Origin: Takakia lepidozioides
Lineage: Eukaryota; Streptophyta; Takakiopsida; Takakiales; Takakiaceae
Direction of reading: 5' to 3'
DNA length: 64,000 bases
Assembly: GCA_030704615.1 (NCBI GenBank)
Contig: CM060733.1
Location: 38,440,001-38,504,000 of the forward strand
A program made the translations under genes and the position numbers. Each line of letters opens with the position of its first letter. Position 1 is the stretch's first letter. Positions 11,552 to 21,317 of the stretch are shown here, piece by piece. Under the pieces are notes generated by a model. The model worked only from the letters and a program-made list of their open reading frames with translations. It was not told where the DNA came from and did not search any database.

Positions 11552-14500
11552 TCACAAGGGAGTTGGTTGCTCCATCATCAACCTCAGTGAAAGTGGGGTC
11601 TTTTGGGGATGATGAATACCCTCGTCCATGCTGCACGTCAAGTCACAAATTTTCCCTTTGGCTGCTCTAACCATAGCAAGGAGATGTTGCTGCAAGACCC
11701 TATTATGTCTTGTCATGTCTAGAACCCGCTCGAACACATTGGATATTAATGGCAGTAATTCCAGTGCTGGACTTTTCTGGGCGGAATATGGTGATGCGTT
11801 TTGGGTAGGACGCATGGGTGCTTTGGAAGGCATGTCAGCTGGTGATTGAGGTGGTGCAAACAAGCTATGAAGGCCACCTCTACTGCTCCCAATAAGGCTT
11901 CCACAGAATTTGGCTATGGTGCCATCTTCTAAGTTGGGGTGCAACATTTGCAACACCTTCACCTGATGCGCACACATATTACCTTTGCGGGCATGCCGAC
12001 AATCACAACATCCCCAGTTGGACTATGGATTGTGAACCGTATATGTAGTCCCCTCATCCCAAATACATTTGACAGTGGCGATGCCCCCTTCTGTCTGCAG
12101 AAGGTTCACATTGCAATCGAGAATCTGTTTGGCAAGCAAAATAGAGCTGCACACAAAGCCTTCAAGTCGCTTCTTGCGGATGAAGCCATAAGTTTTGGCA
12201 TACGACATATACCAGTAATGAGTAAGCAAATCACCTGTGAATTCATGAATGAGCCAATCGACTCGTCTGCTGACCAGTTTGCTCTTTGTGCATTTCAGTT
12301 GTGCCTTTAGATTGCCATGATAAGCTTCAATGGTGGCGTTTGTGTCTTGTCCTTCGTGTGGAATGTTGCGAGAACCCATTGTCCACATCTTAGCTTTGGG
12401 AACCTACTCCTGCTCCAAGTAGTCACAAAATTCACTTACGGTGGGGTACTTGAAACGCAAATTCACAAGTTCGCACACTGCCCATGCTTCACCTGCGTCA
12501 CCCTCGCTTTTTGCATCACTAAACATGATTTTTGACATATCTTGCATGACACATGCACGCAAATCTGCATCTTTGATCTTAGACACGACATTCTTTTGCC
12601 ATGCTCTCCTCACATGCCAAAGGCATAGAAAAATTGCAGACTGCCCCCACACGGCCCTGACATAGAAAGACATGTCAACATTATAATGTGGAGATTTGCA
12701 GAAAAACCAAAAAATTCCAGAGAGTTGCGAATCGGGATTCACCTGATTGCTTTTATTTCAGCATCTGCATCATCAACAATGAAAGCATGTGGGCACCATC
12801 CTGCCTGGTTCGCCTGAAGCTTCCCGTTCAGTGCGGACATCCATGGCTCCAAATCGATTGCCTTTGATCTTGCTGTGATGATGAATGCAACTGGGATTCC
12901 ATTCAACCACTCGTCGAATACCATCATGGTGTATAGCGGGTACTACATAAACAACAATCAATGTACAACAATTGAGGCAGATTTGTATGGAGAAAGCAGT
13001 GAGTATGAGATTTGTACGATGTGGGGATGCAGTATGGCAAGTACACCTTAAACCTGGCTTCAACGATTGCAATGAAGTAAAAAGACAGATCCCACCTTCT
13101 TCTCATTGGTTCCGAAGGTGGCGTCGCATGCGACAATTCGGTGATGGCCAAATTTCAACATTTGATCTTGCTGCCACACTGTTTGTATGCCAAGAACGAA
13201 TGGAAGATCAAGTTTGATGTCACTGGATGTCCAAGCCTTGTGGTTCTTTTCTTCTTGGTAGTAGAAAACACTAGCTATATTTTCATGCACCCACATGCGG
13301 ACACTTTGTGCATCATTTGGGTGTTTTTTTAATGTCTCTTCATCGCATAGCTTCGCAATATTCCGTATGTCATGGGAGAGGAGAAAAGTGTCACGGCTGA
13401 CGTCCAGCCCTTGCTCCATCAACTCCTTCACTCGCATGGTGTGCTTGGCCATTATCTTGTTTATGCTCAGCCCAAGACGCAAATTGTGCAAAATCCATGA
13501 TTTCATGTCATCGCTAAGATGGGGAGCCATTGCACATTGGTTCAAGTGACATGAAGGTCCGTGGCATATCTGACCTCTTCCATTTACATGTTGTTTCTCA
13601 TAATAAATTATCTCTGCCATAGCAGGGTCCAGGTAGCATTGCTTGACAGCAAATCGGCACATGCATCCTCTTTTGATGCTTCTCCTGTTTTGTTGTTTGT
13701 AATCCTTTTTTATTTAGGTTTTTTTTCCTGTGGATGCTGGCCCCACTGTAGGCTTTCTCCCCCTTTGGTGGACCTGCACGCCATTTCTTCGCACACATAG
13801 CCTCTGTTACCTCGACAGTGTTCAGGGTATTGTCTTGTGGGCCATAGGCCACGCAGTGATACTCACGCCAAAAACATGAGTGGCCTTTTAGAACCGCTCT
13901 TATGAAAGCATAAGTGCATGGCTAGTGGGATTGGACAAAACCTATGTAGTGGCAGCATTCATTTCATTTTTCATGAATCATGGCATGCTCAAGTTGAATT
14001 CATACCTTGTAATGTTCATGGCACTATTGATGCGTGGTGCCTCTGGAGAGTCCCAGCAGGGGTGCTTTTCTATCGATGAGTGCGGAACGTGCATGGGGCT
14101 TCCTTCTGGGAGGACTCACCAGCAATGAAGTCCGCCACCCGATTCCAAGGAATATATGCAATTTCAGTTGTGTTCTCATCAGGTATCTGTCCGTGCCATT
14201 GGGACCTCCAGTGCAAGTCATGGTGTGTGAAAGTACCTGTCTTTGGTGTCTGTAGTTGACTTTGCATATTAGAAAGAAGGTGGGGCAAAATCTTGCCATA
14301 TTCAACCTCTTCAGCCATGCTTACAGAAATAAGACGCTTCTGAGTTGCTGATGTCTTCTTTCGTTGCCGTATCCTCACACGCGCCTTTTTGCATTCATAT
14401 TCTAGGCATGTATAATGGAATGCTGTCAATTCATGTGGGCAAGCTAGAAACGCATGGAGAGAACTGCTCTACTAGGAAATGCACGATGAGGGTAGCAAAA

Positions 14501-14622
14501 CCCTCCATTGGGGTGGCAGTGTATGTGACGACGTGGCATATATCCCAACGTCCATTCTCTTTCTTCAGATTTGCCATTTCAAAATTTGAAAAGATGTCAT
14601 AACGAATTTGAATTGAGGGCAT
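11552..14622 (-). pseudogene. MULE transposase (DDE, SWIM finger), interrupted by a stop
   Basis: Read on the minus strand, the order is: an N-terminal region (NGRWDICHVVTYTATPM; HHDLHWRSQWHGQIPDEN; EIAYIPWNRVADF), a basic linker, the transposase core at 13662-13060 (MCRFAVKQCYL; VACDATFGTNEKK with the first catalytic Asp), an exon at about 12948-12739 (TMMVFDEWLNGIPVAFIITA; FIVDDADAEIKAI with the second Asp), an exon from about 12662 (FLCLWHVRRAWQK), then TNATIEAYHGNLKAQLK. A SWIM finger follows (CCDCRHARKGNMCAHQ). Intron signals fit the gaps, for example TTTATGTAG before the MMVFDEW exon and TTCTATGTCAG before the FLCLWH exon. An in-frame TAG at 12023-12025 sits just before the SWIM finger, so the copy is likely inactive unless read through. 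The last ORF ends at 11552. Confidence 0.8.
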
Positions 14623-14646
14623 GATGTATGTTTGGGGATACCATGT

Positions 14647-14918
14647 ATGCAATGGACGCAAGCATGTGGCATGGGGAGGATGAAGGCATGCACGGGGGAT
14701 GGGGGACGATGCCATGCATGAGGTGAGGATGGGAGGCGGGATGGGGATGGGTGAGAGAACATGTGTCATGTCCTGGCAGAGGGTACATGAGGCGCGGGAG
14801 GGGCTGCCGCGCGGTACGCGGGCGGCGGACGCGAGGGTGGGCGGAGGGTGGCGGGGGGTCCACTCTGGCTGAACCGGCTCCCTCGCATTCAACTCCAAGG
14901 CCCCATCTATTACTTGGC
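14647..14918 (-). repeat. MULE right terminal inverted repeat
   Basis: This is the reverse-complement partner of 5562-5805, ending GGCCCCATCTATTACTTGGC at 14918 next to the right-hand ATTAAGTTT target duplication (14919-14927). It is 272 bp, longer than the left arm by a GC-rich segment. Confidence 0.9.
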
Positions 14919-14927
14919 ATTAAGTTT
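14919..14927. repeat. 9-bp target site duplication, right
   Basis: ATTAAGTTT is identical to 5553-5561. After it the EF-G upstream sequence resumes (AGCCATAGCCGATAACTC), as in the uninterrupted copy at about 30000. Confidence 0.9.
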
Positions 14928-15113
14928 AGCCATAGCCGATAACTCTTTTGGCGAAACCCAGTGAGGGTGGCGAAACTGGTGGGCGTGCGCTCCACCACGA
15001 GCGCTCTACCTTTTGCAGCGGGAGGAAGGCCATGGCGGCCTCAATGGCACCGGCTAGCCAGCTTGGTCGGATCTGCTCACTTTACTGTCCAGGTTTGTTG
15101 CAGGCCTTGAAGC

Positions 15114-15580
15114 GGCTCAGAATTTTGTGTGGCCTCGTCATTATGAGGCTGGTCAGACGACCGTCAGGCTGTTGAGCAAACTACCTTCATGCGTCAAGGA
15201 CTTAGAATTTTTTTGGCATATGAATTTTACAACTACCTCCATGCAGGTAATTTTAGGGTTTTCTACATGAAGGTAGTTGCAAAACTAAGCTGAACTACCT
15301 GCATGAGAGTAGTTGCATACCACCTCTGTGGAGGTAGTTATAGTAAGCGCCAACCACCGGAACTACGTTCAAGGAATGGAACCCGAGACCTGCATCGCCA
15401 CAACGCCATCGACCTACCACCTAACCACAACCTCTACCATGCCAACAATTCGACGTTTTTTCGATATATAAGAGAAACAGGGGAATAGGGATCCTTTTAA
15501 TGTAGCGGGGCCGCTGTCAGGACCTGTCCCCTCTGCACCCTGTGGCCTCATTACGACGAGGCCACACAAAATTCTAAGGC
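15114..15580. mobile_element. 467-bp non-autonomous TIR element (MITE) in the EF-G pseudogene
   Basis: The ends are inverted: GGCTCAGAATTTTGTGTGGC at the left and the reverse complement of GCCTTAGAATTTTGTGTGGC at the right. It is flanked by CCTTGAAGC (15105-15113) and CCTTAAAGC (15581-15589), a 9-bp duplication with one change; the intact copy has the site once (near 31884). The interior carries repeated palindromic words of the ACTACCTNCATGNAGGTAGT type and no coding capacity. The 9-bp duplication favours a Mutator-type MITE; an 8-bp reading would suit hAT. Confidence 0.75.
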
Positions 15581-16505
15581 CCTTAAAGCTATACACTTTC
15601 CCATCAGTTTCAATGGAGGATTCAGGAGGCAGGGAGGCAGGGAGGCAGGAAGGCAGGGATAGAGAAAAATTGAAGAGATTTATGGGTGGGACCCCACCAT
15701 TGGCTGGAAGGCTACTGGATAAAGCCATTCCCAACAGCTCTCGAAAGTTTGTATGGATGCCATTGGGAGTTCCACTCTGAGAAAGTTGGTGCCACCAAGC
15801 CTATTTTGAGTTATGGCTTTCGGGCGAAATTTGAGGACAGAGACATAATGGACTTGGTTGATATTGCAAATGACTACAGGTCTGGATTGTGTTGCCAATC
15901 GATTGCTTTCTTTCTGTGACTTATGTCCGGCCAGCTGAAGTGCAACTTATGAGGGTGTCGGCGCCTCAGCTTATGACCATGGCTTTTTGTTTCACAGGAG
16001 TGTTATCTAGTGACACGAGGTTTAAGGTGTCTTTTGACTTTTGCAACGTAAGTAAGACAATCAATTAAACATCAATGCAGAAGGATGAATTGTAATGGTA
16101 TCTTCAGCCGAGGGACCTTCCTACTCCAGTCCCGCCCGAATATAGGACTAAACAATGTTGGATTGTGGCAGTGCAGATGCCTCACCCTACCAGGAAATAG
16201 TACTTCTCCCTGCAAGGTCCCTTTGCCTATCTCTCCGTTCTCTCCGTTCTGTCTTCTGTTCACTGCTTTGGCCTCAACCTCTTTGTATGCTGACGTGGTT
16301 AAGTTGATGGCTTGAATCTGTAGGGCTCAGATGATCGAAACCATTGTGGAGCAGGATGATGCTGCCATGGAGCAATACTTAGAAGGTGTGGAACCCGATG
16401 AAGCAACCGTGCAGAACACAGCAATCATTTGGCAGATCTATAGGAAAAGGGCCAGTTTCCTTGCAAATACACATGAGATCTCCGTATCTCCTTGGCTTCG
16501 GCCGG

Positions 16506-16510
<5 letters not shown>

Positions 16511-16552
<42 letters not shown>
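16511..16552. repeat. (TC)21 microsatellite
   Basis: An uninterrupted TC dinucleotide tract inside the disrupted exon 5 of the EF-G pseudogene. Predicted Leu/Ser-repeat peptides across it are artefacts. Confidence 0.95.
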
Positions 16553-16554
<2 letters not shown>

Positions 16555-16932
16555 AAGGTGTCCAACCCCTGCTTGATGCAGTAGTTACCTACCTTCCATC
16601 TCCCATGGACCTACCTCCAATGAAGGGCTGTGACTTTGAAGATCCGGAGGTTGCAATTGACAGAAACCAAACGACTCTGAACCCTTCTCAGGGCTGGCCT
16701 TTAAGATTATGACTGACTCATTTGTCGGGTCACTCAGGACGTTTGTCCGGGTGTATTCTGGATATCTGACTGCGGGCACCTATGTTCTCAATTCCAACAA
16801 GAACAAGAAGGAGAGGATAGGGCGGCTGTTGGAGATGCATGCAAACAGTCGAGAGGATGTGCAAGTTTCCAGGACTAGAGACATTGTTGCTCTTGCAGGT
16901 TTGGTCTCTAGCCTTCTCTCTCTCTCTCTAAA

Positions 16933-17299
16933 CACTACCCACTCTCGTCGAGTGGAATCTCGCGAGAGGAGGGCGGAGCGCCTCCCTCCTTAGGGTCTCT
17001 CGGCTATCCTCTCCGCTACTTACTACTTCAGGGAACCCGCCTATTTTCCTCCTTACTTTAACCGGTATTCTGACTTTAATTAGCGGCCCCACTACCCTAG
17101 TCAGGACTACCGATGAACTAGTGAGGTTCACCGCCATAGCCTCCCAATCCACCATGCTTTCGCTTTGCACTCTCTCAAACATCTCCCCTTGGATCTATCA
17201 GTCACACCAAGGTCCACATTCAAAAATGGACACAATCCACCGTTCTCCACCATAAGCTATCAAACTACTTTTGTCATACCAAAGCTGCTACTGATGCAC
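16933..17299. other. Unassigned junction sequence
   Basis: From about 16933 similarity to EF-G stops. The sequence up to the LINE remnant has no recognisable coding or terminal-repeat structure. It may be a more degenerate part of the same retroelement. Confidence 0.4.
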
Positions 17300-18200
17300 A
17301 AATAAGACATACACTCATATTCAGGTATGTTCAACATATGGGCCACCAACGCAAACACATCTTCCTAACCACGTCTTTTTCCATCCCCACATTGCTCACA
17401 TACCCACCAATGGCCTCACCTTCTCAGTAAGTGTATCCATCATGTCATCCACGGACTCGGCATAACTCGCCACAACCATGCAGTCTGGCACATTCATAAA
17501 CTTCTCATGCACCGCACTGAAACAAAATGGTTCTCACTCATTAATGTCGGCACCTACCAGGGTAGACTCCCAGATTAGACTGTCCGGCCACCGTGATTAC
17601 TTCCCTATATTTGCCCCAATTCACTCTATACCTATTCTGTCGGACTCTGCCTAAACATCTTGCTTGTCCAGGACTTACCCATAAAACCCCCCCCCCCCTC
17701 TACCCCGTCCCCAAACCTCACCGTCCACTTTATCGAATTTACTTACTGCCATGATCGTTACCTCAGTTCCTCCACCCTCGACAAAAAACGGAAATACTCC
17801 CCGCTCATCCTCGCAATCCGGCAACAAGGCTGGAACACCAACCCACTAATTGTCCTCACTGTTGGTACTAGAGGTGGAATTCACAACGCCTGTATTACCA
17901 CATTACACAAAAACTTTAATATCCCTCTCCTCCCCATTCATAAATGCTTCAAGGCTATCCACCTCACGGCGCTCCGCTCCCTCACATGTATTATCACTAA
18001 TAAACGGAAACTTGAATCCACCCTCCCCTCGGTTCCTTAGGCTCTCCTACCCACAGGTTCCCTAGACACCCCTGCCCCAGCTGGTTATCCGGTGCCCCCT
18101 TGGCACCTGCAGGCTCAGCCGGCTGTCTTTATTAGGCCCCACCCTCGAAAGGGGGCAATAGCCGTGAGGCAAAGTGGCTCTTAGTTACGCCGCTTCGGCC
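17300..18200 (+). mobile_element. Non-LTR retrotransposon remnant, 3' coding end
   Basis: Broken plus-strand frames show, in order, a zinc-binding pattern typical of the end of LINE reverse-transcriptase proteins (CPHC/S ... HQWPHLLSKCIHHVIHG then RHNHAVWHI), a Pro-rich linker (IKPPPPSTPSPN), and a C-terminal module (VHFIEFTYCHDRY ... NPLIVLTVGTRGG ... CIITNKRKLE; 17732-18020). The E..YC.D pattern resembles nuclease-like C-terminal modules seen in some non-LTR elements; this is from pattern memory. Frames change several times, so it is dead. No poly(A) tail is obvious. Confidence 0.5.
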
Positions 18201-19006
18201 GGAGTCTTATCTTTCTCTTGGAAACGCCCATAGTGTAATTTGATATTTAATGGTAGTAATCAAAAGTAGCAATAATGCATATGTACCAATGCATCCAAAC
18301 AGCTCTTCAAGATCTACTACATCTTTTTGCTACTGGAGATCTTCAGACGTCTTCCCATCGTCACGAATAATTGTGAGATCCAACAATATTCCATCAAATC
18401 TTATAAATACTCACATTTGGGAAACTTTTTCGCACTTAACCTATTGATGAATCTTCAGCTTATGATTCTACTGTTGCTGCTCATGTACTTTAAGAGCCAT
18501 ATGTTTGAGGTCTTTGCAGCATGTGGTCATTGGCTCCAATTTTGATGTTTTAAATCAAAACTAGCTCAGACCCAGATAAAAGAATACTAAAAGAGAAACG
18601 TCTACATTCCCATTCAATTCCTTTTTCAAATGCTCAATTTATGTATATTGTGGATTGTAAAGAAGAAGATAGATCTAGATTTTGAATTGAAAATGGATGA
18701 TTCTTTGCTCGTCTTCCATCCAGTCCTCATTGGGAGAGAGATGAAGACTTACCTCTCAAGGTCTAACACTTGATTAAGTGTACATAAGTTGAAAAGATTT
18801 TTCACAGATTATAGTGTTTGACATTTATAAAAAAAATCTTTCATTATGTGGATTGAAAGCTTGTAAATAACAAGAACGTTTCTTCCAAGTCAAATCATAA
18901 TATGTTACAATACTAGGCCGCACAATTTTGAAAAACTGAACTGTGTCTTGTTTTTGTGTTGTTTCGAAATCTCTGTACTATGACCTTTACAAATATTGAT
19001 GACTTT
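18201..19006. other. AT-rich intergenic, no gene
   Basis: Two short frames are present but have no recognisable domains, terminal repeats or RNA genes. Confidence 0.5.
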
Positions 19007-19819
19007 CACTACAACAGATCGCAGTAATTATGACTGCCAAACCGTAGTAGTCATGGTTTGGCAGACTATGACCACGACTGCACCATGTTTTTATATGAAA
19101 TTGACCTCCCGCAGTCGTTCATACGACTGTAGTCATATAAACGACTATCTAAGTAGTCGTCTGTATGACTACATGGCTCCGGAATGGGCGGAAGGCTAGT
19201 CAACAGCAATTGACCAGATTTAGCTCACCGCTGATAGTCATTTCCATGACTAGAGTGTACATGGATGAGGTTACATAGTCATGATGACTACTGGGGATTT
19301 TGTAATTTGGTGTGTATAATACAAATAAAAGACCATATAATCACATGAATGACTAATGGGTGTATTGATTAGCAAGTAGTGAACTATAACTCTTATAGTA
19401 AAGAGGTTGGAGGTTCAAACTCCTCTAAGTACAATCAAATGGATAAGATGGCCCTAGAGTTAGTAAGCGAGCTAGGGATAGCACGTGGCACCTAAGATGG
19501 GCTGCCACGTGGTTTTTTTCATTGTTCTAAAATGCATTATACCACGTGGCACAACGCAGTACGACGCGACGTCTTTCATATTTTTATTTTTTAAATCAAT
19601 TGTGCCTCGCCATGTGGCGCGGCAGCGGCGACTGCAGTATGGTATATATGACTGCAGTGAGAGAGATCACTTGGTTTATCTGACTGTAGTCATCCGGACC
19701 GTACCATCCTGTACTCATTGCATTCACTTGGTTTGCACGACTTACAGTCATAGAAGTCATATGTACCGTACTACAGAATAGTCATATATACAGTCATAAA
19801 TACCACGATCTGTTGTAGT
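19007..19819. mobile_element. 813-bp CACTA-like non-autonomous element
   Basis: The left end reads CACTACAACAGATCGCAGTA and the right end is the inverted ACTACAACAGATCGTGG-type sequence, followed by TTT (left flank TTT, a possible 3-bp duplication). Multiple copies of ATGACT(G/A) in both orientations cluster near both ends, as transposase-binding subterminal repeats do in CACTA elements. No transposase is encoded. A tRNA-like stretch lies inside it (see rejected items). Confidence 0.7.
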
Positions 19820-20723
19820 TTTTGCACTGTAAACATGATGTCTCACATGAGAGTGAGTCCCAACCGTAATTCAAACACTTCTTTGATCCTACCAAAAAAA
19901 TTGGAGGGTAAGGTTGTGATCTGTAAGAAGGATTTTTAGACACACCAGCTTGTAGAGTTTTACTAGGTCTACTACGACATAAAGCTGCAAAAATTACAGT
20001 CGTAATGTTAACTATGTTGGTGACTTGACATGTCTATATAGAGTAGTGTGCAAGTCATTTTGACCCCTAATGATTACATACGTTCTCAGTAATTGAACCG
20101 ATTTGTAATGTCATTTTTATTCCTAATTCAGTTTTGTAGGTAGGCTGGTATGATTGGAAGGGTACAACACCTTTTCGAGTCAAAAGGGTGTGTGGGAGTA
20201 AGCACTATATCCTTTGGCGATGACTATTTGATATTATAGTGCCAATGTGATACTACGATGATAGGGAACCATCATAGATAGCTTGAATATAAAAGCTTAA
20301 TGAGCGTAAGATGATAACATGGGTCTTTGTTAATTGCAATGCATTCCAGCATGACTTCTCTCGAATATAATAGCGCCCAACACAATACATAAGTGTTGAG
20401 GGCTACATACGTGTATTCATTTGAACATCATTCTTTGATTTAACATGCTTCAAATTATAACGAAACTAAGATGGACACATTGATGAAATGTATCAAAACT
20501 CGACTATAAAAACATCATGCGATTTGCTTTGAATTCTACTCACGAGCCAGATAATTTCCAAATATGATGCAACATTTAAAGTAATCATTTTTTATTTTCC
20601 ACTAAATTGTTCATAGAGAGTAGACTCAAAACATCACATTTTTCTACTCTTCATGACCAAGATAGTCTTGTCAAAGAACGAGAACTCTGAGATCATTTCT
20701 ATTCTCATTTCAAACTAACGGTA
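19820..20723. other. AT-rich upstream region of the BAH-PHD ORF
   Basis: No gene or repeat structure is recognised. No clear TATA box can be assigned because the whole stretch is AT-rich. Confidence 0.4.
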
Positions 20724-21317
20724 ATGGACCCAAATAAGTGGCAGGATCGTGATCCAAACGACTTAACCTACCCCGGCAGAGTTATTGACTCCGCCATATT
20801 GAATGCAAACTTGATAAAGTGTGGTGACCATGTGTACGTCTTACGAGGTAACCATGGTCCTACTAGGAGGGTCATGGTGGCTCGAGTAGAATCAATAAGG
20901 TTGTTTACGGGGGAATATAACAGACGACTATATAATTTCCGGCTTCATCTCTATGTTCGACCAGAGGATACTCTTGAAGGGAGAGGGCCTCATCACGGCA
21001 TACGTGAGTTGTTGTTGTCTGATCACCATAAGACAGTAACAAATAAAAGAAAAATACTGGGAAAATGTTTTGTCTGCAATCTCGAAGAATACAAATGGCT
21101 ACAAAATACTGGTCCCAATATCTACATCCAGCGCTATAATTTTAATACTCGATTTAACGAAGTCTCGCATGGTGACAACCCATTACATTGTGTATGCAGG
21201 ATGCCTGAAAACCCCGACATTCGAATGATGAAATGTCAGCGTTGTCGTTGTTTGTATCACGCAAATTGTCTTAGAATTCCAGCAACAACGTTTCCATTTA
21301 GATGTCCTCATTGCTGA
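20724..21317 (+). CDS. Intron-less BAH-PHD chromatin reader (EBS/SHL-like)
   Basis: This is a single uninterrupted 197-codon frame from ATG to TGA. An N-terminal BAH domain spans about residues 30-145 (GDHVYVLRG; VMVARVESIRLF; LYVRPEDTLEGRGPHHG; RELLLSDHH). It matches the plant EBS/SHL pattern, YYRPEESLGGRRQFHGAKEL. A C-terminal PHD finger (about 150-196) has all eight ligands in C4-H-C3 order: CVC, CQRC, YHANC and CPHC. In Arabidopsis, EBS and SHL BAH domains read H3K27me3 and PHD fingers read H3K4me3, and those genes contain introns. Here there is none, and the protein is about 30 residues shorter than the usual 225-235. It stands alone in transposon-rich DNA, which suggests a retrogene or a transposon-captured copy. 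The intact frame and ligands argue for retained or recent function. Confidence 0.82.
   Translation: MDPNKWQDRDPNDLTYPGRVIDSAILNANLIKCGDHVYVLRGNHGPTRRVMVARVESIRLFTGEYNRRLYNFRLHLYVRPEDTLEGRGPHHGIRELLLSDHHKTVTNKRKILGKCFVCNLEEYKWLQNTGPNIYIQRYNFNTRFNEVSHGDNPLHCVCRMPENPDIRMMKCQRCRCLYHANCLRIPATTFPFRCPHC

Larger units (their letters stand above)
5562..14918. mobile_element. Complete Mutator-like element with Ulp1-like protease gene (Kaonashi-type MULE)
   Basis: The element is 9,357 bp, bounded by GCCAAGTAATAGATGGGGCC and its reverse complement and flanked by the 9-bp duplication ATTAAGTTT. Terminal inverted repeats are long (244 and 272 bp). Inside are a plus-strand zinc-finger/Ulp1-like gene (6864-9718), a 127-bp-period minisatellite, and a minus-strand MULE transposase (14622-11552), so the genes converge. 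MULEs carrying Ulp1-like C48 peptidases are known from angiosperms (Kaonashi group). It interrupts the promoter of a duplicated EF-G copy, and the empty site is preserved at the intact copy. The transposase frame holds at least one stop, so this copy is probably not autonomous now. Confidence 0.9.
14928..16932 (+). pseudogene. Chloroplast EF-G pseudogene (segmental duplicate, copy 1)
   Basis: This copy matches the intact gene's upstream region, start of exon 1 and then intron 3 to exon 5, with introns retained, so it arose by DNA duplication and not by retroposition. Relative to the intact copy it lacks about 257 bp of 5' leader (junction near 15014) and about 1.45 kb between 15095 and 15096. 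The second deletion removes most of exon 1 and all of exons 2-3, which hold the GTP-binding G domain. Most of exon 4 is gone, and exon 5 is disrupted by foreign sequence plus a (TC)21 tract (16425-16552) and by an indel near 16665. A 467-bp TIR element sits at 15114-15580. Similarity ends in a CT-rich tract at about 16932. It cannot make a functional factor. Confidence 0.88.

Noticed and set aside
16331-16712. Plus-strand frames over EF-G exon 5 of copy 1
   Set aside because: They start in a true exon but run through the (TC)21 tract and foreign sequence, so they are pseudogene fragments.
19355-19432. tRNA-like stretch (GGAGGTTCAAACTCCTCT arm)
   Set aside because: The T-arm-like hairpin is there, but the loop is too long by one base, no acceptor stem pairs, and the stretch lies inside the CACTA-like element. 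More likely a tRNA-derived relic or chance.
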